A DNA stretch of 5,341 nt from Candidatus Poribacteria bacterium (GTDB lineage Bacteria > Poribacteria > WGA-4E > WGA-3G), in NCBI GenBank assembly GCA_009835515.1, contig VXXH01000428.1, positions 1 to 5,341 of the forward strand, read 5' to 3'. The notes beneath the pieces are model-generated. The model saw only the letters and a list, made by a program, of their open reading frames with translations. It had not been told where the DNA came from and did not search any database. Positions within the stretch are counted from its first letter, which is position 1, and each line of letters starts with the position of its first letter. The position numbers and the translations under genes are program-made. Positions 1-5,341 of this stretch are shown in pieces.

Positions 1-2028
1 CAGTTCGGCAATGCGATCCCGTAAAGCGGCAGCTTCCTCATAATCAAGGTCCAGCGCAGCCTTTCGCATCTGTCGTGTCAGCTCGGCAATGATCGCCTCA
101 ATATCTTGTGGCGCCATATCTTCAACAACGGCAGGCGGTTGCTCCAACTTCTTAGTATCATACTCGGTTTCCGATTCAGCGATAAGCTCCTGAATCGCCT
201 TCTGAATGGTAGCCGGTGTAATATCCTTATCTGCATTATATTGTAGTTGAATCTCGCGACGGCGGTGCGTCTCCTTCATTGCTTCTTCCATTGCTTCTGT
301 AACATCATCCCCGTACAAGATGACTTCGCCATCAACATTCCGCGCAGCACGACCAGCTGTCTGCACAAGCGATCTCACAGACCGGAGAAAACCCGGACGG
401 TCAGCGTCCAGAATCGCAACAAGAGAGACCTCTGGCAGATCAAGCCCCTCCCGAAGCAGATTGATACCCACTAACACATCAAAGACTCCTTCCCGGAGTT
501 GACGTAGAATGCGAGCGCGGTCAAACACGTCAATCTCAGAATGCATATAGTCGGCACGGATACCCGCTTCAGTCAAATACTCGGTTAAGTCCTCCGACAT
601 CCGCTTGGTAAGAGTTGTGACAAGAACCCGTTGTTTCCGCTTGACACGCTCCTTGATCCTGCCGATGAGATGGTCTATCTGTCCTTTTACCGGATGGATC
701 GTAATTTCGGGATCAATGAGTCCTGTTGGGCGGATAATCTGCTCAACGATTTGCGCACCGTTTTCCATTTCATACTGTCCCGGCGTTGCGGAGACAAAAA
801 TAACCTGGTTAACGCGCGCTTCAACCTCGTCGAAACGGAGAGGTCGGTTGTCCAGCGCCGAAGGCAGGCGGAACCCATACTTAACGAGCGTCTCCTTTCG
901 AGAGCGGTCGCCACGATACATGCCGCGCAGCTGCGGAATTGTGACGTGGGACTCATCAATAAAGAGCAGAAAATCGTCAGGGAAGTAGTGCATGAGACAG
1001 TACGGTGGATCTCCCGGTTGTAACCCAGAAAGGTGCCGCGAGTAGTTTTCTATACCCGAGCAGTAACCGACCTCCCGCAACATCTCCAGATCAAAGCGGG
1101 TGCGTTGTTCAATACGTTGTGCCTCCAGCAGTTTATTCTCTTTCTCAAAGGTCAAAATCCGGTCTTGAAGTTCAAGTTCAATATTGATTAATGCTTGATC
1201 AAAAATTTCACCGTCAGTCATGAAGTGCTTCGCCGGATAGATTTCAAGGAAGTTCCGTTGCGCCATGATCTCGCCAGTCGTGGTATCAATCTCGCTAATG
1301 CGATCAATCTCATCACCGAAAAGTTCAATACGATAGGCGTTTTCACTATAAGCAGGAAACACCTCAACGACATCACCACGGGCGCGGAACACGCCCTGCC
1401 AGAACTCCACGTCATTACGGACATATTGAATATCGACCAATGCGCGTAGGAGGGCATCACGACGAACAACCGTGCCAACTTCTATCTGAACCCTCTGGTT
1501 TTCAAATTCCTCTGGTGATCCGAGACCGTAGAGGCAGGAGACACTTGCGACAACAATCACATCGCGACGCGATATTAAAGACGCTGTCGAGGCGAGCCGC
1601 ATTCGTGTGATCTCCTCGTTAATACGGACATCCTTTTCAATGAAAGTGTCTGTAGATGGGATGTATGCTTCGGGTTGATAGTATTCGTAATCACTGACGA
1701 AGTAGTGAACGGCGTTATTCGGGAAAAACGTTCGGAACTCGTTATAGAGTTGAGCGGCGAGGGTCTTATTCGGCGAAATAACGAGTGTGGGTAACTGAAC
1801 GTTCTGAATCACATTCGCCATCGTGTAGGTTTTACCGGACCCGGTCACACCGAGCAGCGTCTGTGCTTTTTTGCCACATTGGAGTCCCTCTGTAAGTTTC
1901 TCATTCGCTTCTGGCTGGTCGCCTTCGGGTGAAAAATCAGAGATGAGCTCTAATTCCAGCTGACTCACTTCGGGGTCATCATCTTCTGTAGCATCAATTT
2001 TCGTTAGCAATTCCCAATTCTCTCGCAT
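1..2028 (-). CDS. uvrB: UvrABC excision nuclease subunit B (3' end cut by window edge)
   Basis: UvrB is the DNA-damage-verifying ATPase of nucleotide excision repair: UvrA loads it at a lesion and it then recruits UvrC. One uninterrupted frame gives 676 visible residues. The Walker A motif GVTGSGKT is at residues 60-67, NKTLAAQL at 87-94, the damage-probing beta-hairpin DYEYYQPEAY at 113-122, the Walker B/DEAD-like motif DESH at 358-361, and the helicase motif VI QTAGRAARN at 556-564. A C-terminal UVR domain, the UvrC/UvrA contact, runs from about 641 to the edge. E. coli UvrB has 673 residues, so only a few residues should be missing. ATG at 2028 is the only ATG after an in-frame TAA about 40 bases upstream. 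It gives a roughly 20-residue acidic N-terminal extension relative to E. coli. The first hairpin residue is Asp where E. coli has Tyr92. No LexA-type box was recognised upstream. The identification is secure. Confidence 0.98.
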   Translation of the reverse strand, partial: MRENWELLTKIDATEDDDPEVSQLELELISDFSPEGDQPEANEKLTEGLQCGKKAQTLLGVTGSGKTYTMANVIQNVQLPTLVISPNKTLAAQLYNEFRTFFPNNAVHYFVSDYEYYQPEAYIPSTDTFIEKDVRINEEITRMRLASTASLISRRDVIVVASVSCLYGLGSPEEFENQRVQIEVGTVVRRDALLRALVDIQYVRNDVEFWQGVFRARGDVVEVFPAYSENAYRIELFGDEIDRISEIDTTTGEIMAQRNFLEIYPAKHFMTDGEIFDQALINIELELQDRILTFEKENKLLEAQRIEQRTRFDLEMLREVGYCSGIENYSRHLSGLQPGDPPYCLMHYFPDDFLLFIDESHVTIPQLRGMYRGDRSRKETLVKYGFRLPSALDNRPLRFDEVEARVNQVIFVSATPGQYEMENGAQIVEQIIRPTGLIDPEITIHPVKGQIDHLIGRIKERVKRKQRVLVTTLTKRMSEDLTEYLTEAGIRADYMHSEIDVFDRARILRQLREGVFDVLVGINLLREGLDLPEVSLVAILDADRPGFLRSVRSLVQTAGRAARNVDGEVILYGDDVTEAMEEAMKETHRRREIQLQYNADKDITPATIQKAIQELIAESETEYDTKKLEQPPAVVEDMAPQDIEAIIAELTRQMRKAALDLDYEEAAALRDRIAEL

Positions 2029-2040
2029 TTCGGCTTCTTG

Positions 2041-2044
2041 CTCC
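2041..2044 (-). promoter_or_regulatory. Weak ribosome binding site for uvrB
   Basis: The minus strand reads GGAG 12 bases before the ATG at 2028. The spacing is longer than ideal, so the site is weak. It is nevertheless the only Shine-Dalgarno-like stretch before the only available ATG, and it supports that start. A four-codon reading frame (ATG at 2062, TAA at 2048, encoding MSKT) lies just upstream in another frame. Confidence 0.4.
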
Positions 2045-2113
2045 GTGTTAGGTTTTTGACATCTTTACGCTATTTGTATGGTATTTAGTTGTCAGTCTCA
2101 GTTATCAGTTTGC

Positions 2114-2124
2114 CTCACAGTGAG
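2114..2124. repeat. Perfect 11-bp palindrome CTCACAGTGAG
   Basis: CTCAC and GTGAG are separated by a single A, inside the intergenic repeat element upstream of uvrB. The size and symmetry would suit a dimeric repressor site or a tiny hairpin, but nothing in the window links it to a regulator. It may simply be part of the repeat's internal structure. Confidence 0.4.
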
Positions 2125-2166
2125 AGTTAAGAGGGCGATCTGATTTATCAAGTCTTTCTCTTAACT
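2125..2166. repeat. Inner 9-bp inverted repeat of the intergenic element
   Basis: AGTTAAGAG (2125-2133) and CTCTTAACT (2158-2166) are perfect complements around a 24-base loop. The loop itself holds TGAT-TT-ATCA (2141-2150). The right arm runs straight into the first ACTGAAAACTGA copy. In RNA it would form a stem of low GC content. No U-tract follows on the minus strand, so I do not call it a terminator. Confidence 0.55.
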
Positions 2167-2212
2167 GAAAACTGAAAGGATTTTTTGAAAAAAAATCCGT
2201 ACTGAAAACTGA
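2164..2212. repeat. Two exact ACTGAAAACTGA copies bracketing an A/T hairpin
   Basis: The 12-mer ACTGAAAACTGA occurs at 2164-2175 and again at 2201-2212. Each copy is made of a repeated ACTGA core with a 7-base period. A further partial copy (AAAACTGAA) sits at 2221-2229, just beyond the element. The exact copies flank the hairpin at 2178-2198. The heptameric character resembles the short tandem intergenic repeats known from filamentous cyanobacteria, though similarity to any named family cannot be tested here. Confidence 0.6.
2178..2198. repeat. A/T-rich hairpin between synthase gene and uvrB
   Basis: GGATTTTTT (2178-2186) and AAAAAATCC (2190-2198) form a perfect 9-bp stem with a 3-base loop. 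On the minus strand it is followed by TTTCAGTTTTC, so it could slow transcription coming out of the synthase gene. The stem holds only two G-C pairs and there is no long U-run, so it is at most a poor intrinsic terminator. Its placement between two identical 12-mers suggests it is a structural part of the repeat element. Confidence 0.5.
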
Positions 2213-2240
2213 CAACTATTAAAACTGAATGCGCCTATCG

Positions 2241-4712
2241 CTATCTATGGAGATTACAAAGTCTTGTCGGTTCCTGTCCTTCAACAAAAGGCTCTGTACT
2301 AAGGTTTTCCTCGGGACAGGAACCTGCGCGTTTGAGAAGTCCACTTTTTTTATCAATCTCTCGAAAGACGATCCCCTCAGGAACAGGAAATTCTTTCTCG
2401 GGACCTCGGGCGGCATCAATCATGAATCTTGCCCAGATTGGCAGCGCTGCCCATGCCCCCTGTTGATTATAATTCCGGCGTCTCGGATCCTTTTTATCAA
2501 ATCCGACCCAAACACCGACGACTATATCGGCAGTATAACCGACAAACCAAGCATCGATATCATCATTGGTAGTTCCTGTCTTGCCTGCCGCGGGTCGAGT
2601 CAGTCCCATACGTATCGCACGCCGACCAGTTCCGTGCTCAATGACATTCTGCAAACACGAGGTGATTTGGTAGGCAACCTTTTCATCTAAGACACGGGTA
2701 CGCTCCACCTGATAATTGTCAGGTGGGTAAATAACTTCCCCCGTTGTGTCCAAAATATATTGGATGTGCCGCGGCTCCGTCTGAACACCACCGTTTGCAA
2801 AAATTCCATACGCGGAGGTTAATTCAAGGACTGTCATACCAGATGCACCTAAAGAGAGTGCTGGTTTTGGATCCATCGGACTTTTAATACCCATCCGCTT
2901 GGCTAAATCTACTGTGCGGTTTATCCCATCCCATATACCGTTTGCCCCTATCGGTGTATCCAACATCGCTCGCGCCGTTGGTACGTTAATAGAAGATGTG
3001 AGAATATCTCGCATGATGACCGGTCCCTTAAACATATCACTATAATTGCTTGGTGCCCACCACTGTCCAGGGAAAGGCACCATTCCCCACTCTTCATCAA
3101 TAACAACCGTTGCAGGCGTTACAATCGATGGTTCCTCTAACAAAGCGGCAAAAACAATAGGTTTAAAGGCAGAACCGGGTTGCCGTCTCGCACTACCAAC
3201 AGCACGATTATAAAAATTAAAATGTCCGGCCCCGATATAATAATCTCTACCACCTACCATCGCTCTAATGCGTCCAGTCTTCGGTTCAAAAGCGATCAGC
3301 GCAGCTTGCAAATAACCATCAATCGGGTCAATCCCATTGGGATTCCGTTTATTGACATCGTAATTGGGTAGGCGGCTGCCCCCATATTTTCCATCCATAT
3401 AACGCAAATGATCCGCAACCGCTTTCTCAGCAACAGATTGCATAGACATGTCTATCGTTGTGTAAACCTTCAAACCACCACTATATAACTTCTTGTTAAG
3501 TTCCGGAAGGCGGAGAAGTTCAGCGTGGACGTATTGAATAAAATGTCCTGCTTCTGTCGCTTCTATGCCGCTTCCGGGCAGACTTTGCGGGAGTGGCGCG
3601 TTTATACCTCTAAGCCATTCGGACTCACCAGCGATATAGCCCTCCTCTAACATTTTACTCAGTACTATATCACGGCGACTTTTGGCATCTTGTGGATTAT
3701 AAAAAGGCGAAAAAGCGGCGGGACCCTTCGGAAGCGCAGCGAGCAAGGCACACTCATGATTCTCCAGTTCGGATACCTCTTTACCAAAATAGCCACTTGC
3801 TGCCTGTTGAACGCCGTACAGCGTTTTACCACCAAACCTTGACCTACCCAAGTCAACATGATTCAGATAACGTTCTAAAATCTCATCCTTAGAAAAAACC
3901 TTCTCAATTCTCACGGCAAGGAGTATTTCTCTGGCTTTTCGGACATAATCCCTTTTCGATCGCTGTTCAAAAAGGTAAATATTCCGCGCTAATTGTTGTG
4001 TCAAGGTACTCGTCCCAGCCAAGCGCTTGCCATCCAATAATCTACCTTTAAACGCACCGGCGAGACGTATAACATCAACGCCCCAATGCTCATAAAATCG
4101 TCGGTCTTCAATAGCAATGAACGCACCTTGTAATCTTTGAGGCATTTGGAGTAACGGAATCAAACGCCGCGTAGTGCCTTTATCTTTATCAGCGATGTCG
4201 GCTATTTTCTCGGGTTCAAGGTAAAAATTTTGGCGCACAGCATTCCCCTCGTTCCGAATAGAGGTAATCTTTCCGTCTTTCACAGAAATCTGAACGTGTC
4301 CCGCCTCCACATCAAGATTCGGATACTCAAAATCCGGTAGATGGATACGAACAGTGCCGTTTTTCTTACCGGCATCGAGTGCCTGAGCGTACTCCCCGGG
4401 TTGGCTCAATCTTGGAATGATTTCCGCGACCTTCTTATATTCCAATCGCTCCAATTTAGCAAGTAAGAACGCTATTTTATCTGCCTGCTGCACTTCACAG
4501 GCCGAGGAGTAGACCTCCAGATGTTGCTGCCATGTTTCAACAGCACTATATTCAAGATCATCAAATTTGATGTCCCGCACATCCTCCCAACACCCAATTA
4601 GCATGCCACCGGCAAATCCGATCCCGGCAAAAGCTGCTATAAATATCAGGAGGCACACAACCCAAAATAGGGTTAGCAAAACTTGAGAACAGTGGTATAA
4701 GAATCGAAGCAT
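2241..4712 (-). CDS. Class A penicillin-binding protein, PBP1b-like (bifunctional transglycosylase/transpeptidase)
   Basis: This enzyme polymerises lipid II into glycan strands and cross-links the peptides on the outer face of the cytoplasmic membrane. The protein has 823 residues, similar to E. coli PBP1b. A cytoplasmic stub is followed by one membrane helix at about 10-38. Residues about 85-180 resemble the UB2H domain of PBP1b (PGEY, DFEYP, a FYLEPEKI stretch). The GT51 glycosyltransferase follows, with EDRRFYEHWG at 202-211 (catalytic Glu202) and STLTQQLARN at 235-244. The transpeptidase shows SAFK at 514-517 (nucleophile Ser514), SIN at 574-576 and KTGT at 711-714, so both active sites look intact. 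The tail has two cysteines, C799 and C819, in a motif ending CNLH that is common in PBP1A-family tails. The start at 4712 places the membrane helix correctly and has a ribosome binding site. The upstream redoxin gene ends 40 bases away, probably on the same transcript. mrcB would be the E. coli counterpart, but orthology is not shown. Confidence 0.95.
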   Translation of the reverse strand: MLRFLYHCSQVLLTLFWVVCLLIFIAAFAGIGFAGGMLIGCWEDVRDIKFDDLEYSAVETWQQHLEVYSSACEVQQADKIAFLLAKLERLEYKKVAEIIPRLSQPGEYAQALDAGKKNGTVRIHLPDFEYPNLDVEAGHVQISVKDGKITSIRNEGNAVRQNFYLEPEKIADIADKDKGTTRRLIPLLQMPQRLQGAFIAIEDRRFYEHWGVDVIRLAGAFKGRLLDGKRLAGTSTLTQQLARNIYLFEQRSKRDYVRKAREILLAVRIEKVFSKDEILERYLNHVDLGRSRFGGKTLYGVQQAASGYFGKEVSELENHECALLAALPKGPAAFSPFYNPQDAKSRRDIVLSKMLEEGYIAGESEWLRGINAPLPQSLPGSGIEATEAGHFIQYVHAELLRLPELNKKLYSGGLKVYTTIDMSMQSVAEKAVADHLRYMDGKYGGSRLPNYDVNKRNPNGIDPIDGYLQAALIAFEPKTGRIRAMVGGRDYYIGAGHFNFYNRAVGSARRQPGSAFKPIVFAALLEEPSIVTPATVVIDEEWGMVPFPGQWWAPSNYSDMFKGPVIMRDILTSSINVPTARAMLDTPIGANGIWDGINRTVDLAKRMGIKSPMDPKPALSLGASGMTVLELTSAYGIFANGGVQTEPRHIQYILDTTGEVIYPPDNYQVERTRVLDEKVAYQITSCLQNVIEHGTGRRAIRMGLTRPAAGKTGTTNDDIDAWFVGYTADIVVGVWVGFDKKDPRRRNYNQQGAWAALPIWARFMIDAARGPEKEFPVPEGIVFREIDKKSGLLKRAGSCPEENLSTEPFVEGQEPTRLCNLHR
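2269..2324. repeat. Perfect 11-bp inverted repeat inside the end of the synthase gene
   Basis: GGTTCCTGTCC (2269-2279) and GGACAGGAACC (2314-2324) are exact complements with a 34-base loop. They lie within the last codons of the penicillin-binding protein, covering the C799 codon and the GQEP codons near the stop. The transcript could form a GC-rich hairpin here, about 25 bases before the stop codon. No U-tract follows, so a simple terminator is unlikely; protection of the mRNA 3' end or pure coincidence are both possible. Confidence 0.55.
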
Positions 4713-4723
4713 TTTGTTTTTGA

Positions 4724-4732
4724 CTCCTACCT
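4724..4732 (-). promoter_or_regulatory. Ribosome binding site for the penicillin-binding protein
   Basis: The minus strand reads AGGTAGGAG, with 11 bases between its last G and the ATG at 4712. Two overlapping purine-rich cores could pair with 16S rRNA, and the strong match offsets the slightly long spacing. It lies in the 40-base gap after the redoxin stop codon, where no terminator hairpin is visible; this supports cotranscription. Confidence 0.6.
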
Positions 4733-4752
4733 CATATTCAATAAAGCCGGAT

Positions 4753-5341
4753 TCACGGTGTTCTATCGTTTACACCCGTTTTCCGCACCCGCTTAATCGT
4801 ACAACCGATCGCTCTTGTCTTTTTCGCCGCCTTTGGAATGTCTTTCCCGGCAACCACTAAATCCAAAGCACCCTTGAGATAGTGTTTCGTCGGTTCCTTC
4901 CGACTGTTATCAATCGCCCCAGCATAGCGGAGGACACGTTCTGCATCGAGAAGAAAGACTTCTGGTGTCCGTCTTGCACCGAAATAATCAGCGATTTTGT
5001 TCTCTGGATCCTTTAGCAGTGGAAATTCAAAACCGTGTTTCTTACTGTATGCTAAAATCTCCGCAACTTTTTCCTGCTTGTTTGAATTGATTCCGATAAA
5101 TTGCACCTTCTTTCCATCATACGCCTTGACCAAACTAACGATCCGCTCCGTGTAATCAGTCGCTATAGGGCACTGCGTGGCAAGGAATAAGACCACCGTA
5201 ACGGGTTTTTCCTCACTCAACTTGTAGAGGGTGAAGTCCGTGCCTTCAGCATCCTTAAGGGTAAAATCCTTGACGACAGTGTCAAGTTTTACCTTTTCTG
5301 GTTCTGCTTTCGCAAATCCAGGCCCTATGCTCCCGATAGAC
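4753..5341 (-). CDS. Secreted peroxiredoxin-like thioredoxin-fold protein (5' end cut by window edge)
   Basis: 195 residues are visible and the frame is open to the right edge, so the true start lies outside. The TTG at 5220 is an internal codon. The visible N-terminus ends in FAKA just before EPEK, which looks like the end of a signal peptide with an A-X-A cleavage site, so export is likely. The fold is AhpC/TSA-thioredoxin like. FLATQCPIATDY holds the single putative active-site Cys57 (visible numbering), where thioredoxins have CXXC. INSNKQE follows, then RTPEVFLLD with the cis-proline at 126, then YAGAIDNS, and a closing GCTIKR with Cys180. This combination matches the PRX-like 1 group of redoxins, whose substrate and partner are not established. 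Cys180 might serve as a resolving cysteine, which is inference. The gene ends 40 bases before the penicillin-binding protein, on the same strand. Family assignment is good; exact function is unknown. Confidence 0.85.
   Translation of the reverse strand, partial: SIGSIGPGFAKAEPEKVKLDTVVKDFTLKDAEGTDFTLYKLSEEKPVTVVLFLATQCPIATDYTERIVSLVKAYDGKKVQFIGINSNKQEKVAEILAYSKKHGFEFPLLKDPENKIADYFGARRTPEVFLLDAERVLRYAGAIDNSRKEPTKHYLKGALDLVVAGKDIPKAAKKTRAIGCTIKRVRKTGVNDRTP

Larger units (their letters stand above)
2086..2218. repeat. 133-bp intergenic element of nested inverted repeats
   Basis: The ends are a perfect 11-bp inverted repeat, TAGTTGTCAGT at 2086-2096 and ACTGACAACTA at 2208-2218. Inside are several smaller units: TCAGTTATCAGT (2098-2109), which is the inverted 11/12 match of two ACTGAAAACTGA copies; a CTCAC-A-GTGAG palindrome; a 9-bp inverted repeat; and an A/T-rich hairpin. 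It fills more than half of the gap between the synthase gene and uvrB and has no coding potential. The shape suggests a small non-autonomous mobile or dispersed intergenic repeat, such as a MITE. No convincing target-site duplication is visible at its ends. It could also act in the mRNA as a folded spacer or a weak transcription barrier before uvrB. The repeats are seen directly; the mobile origin is inference. Confidence 0.65.

Noticed and set aside
605..1023. Two overlapping plus-strand open frames of about 130 codons
   Set aside because: They are antisense to the core of uvrB, which is conserved throughout, and their Arg/Ser-rich products look like frame shadows.
2073..2101. sigma-70 type promoter for uvrB (CTGAGA, 17-base spacer, TACAAA on the minus strand)
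   Set aside because: Each hexamer matches the consensus at only four of six positions, and AT-rich sequence of this length will give such matches by chance. It is not strong enough to list as a feature.
2178..2198. Strong intrinsic terminator after the synthase gene
   Set aside because: The hairpin stem is almost entirely A-T and no proper U-run follows on the minus strand.
2029..2240. CRISPR-like array or small RNA gene in the repeat-rich gap
   Set aside because: The repeats are only 12 bases, unevenly spaced and in both orientations, with no spacers of constant length, and nothing resembles a known RNA gene.
2229..2690. 153-codon open frame on the plus strand
   Set aside because: It lies fully antisense to the conserved transpeptidase end of the penicillin-binding protein, its product resembles no family I know, and no ribosome binding site is evident.
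5218..5220. TTG as the start of the redoxin gene
   Set aside because: The same frame continues upstream with a coherent redoxin N-terminal strand and a probable signal peptide cleavage site up to the window edge.

Overview
The window carries three genes, all read from the minus strand (transcribed from the right edge towards the left). In order of transcription they are a secreted peroxiredoxin-like protein cut by the right edge, a complete class A penicillin-binding protein of the PBP1b type, and uvrB, whose last few codons are cut by the left edge. The plus strand has no gene I can support; its open frames all lie antisense to the genes above.

Organism: the base composition is moderate. 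The host is bacterial (UvrB, peptidoglycan synthase), and the UB2H-like domain in the penicillin-binding protein suggests a diderm. The divergent proteins combined with an intergenic cluster of ACTGAAAACTGA-type repeats remind me of uncultured, sponge- or seawater-associated phyla such as Poribacteria. That is a weak impression and not an identification.

Layout: 1-2028 uvrB, intact in one frame for 676 visible codons. 2029-2240 is an AT-rich gap of 212 bases, more than half of it filled by a 133-bp element of nested inverted and direct repeats (2086-2218). 2241-4712 is the PBP1b-like synthase, with an 11-bp perfect inverted repeat inside its last codons. 4713-4752 is a 40-base spacer with a purine-rich ribosome binding site. 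4753-5341 is the peroxiredoxin-like gene.

How they relate: the redoxin and the synthase are close enough to share a transcript, and both products act outside the cytoplasmic membrane. uvrB is a cytoplasmic DNA-repair gene separated from them by the repeat element, so it is probably expressed independently. I see no CRISPR, transposase, toxin-antitoxin, phage or defence gene, and no strong candidate for a new system. The most unusual items are the nested repeat element, an aspartate replacing a hairpin tyrosine in UvrB, and the inverted repeat at the end of the synthase gene.
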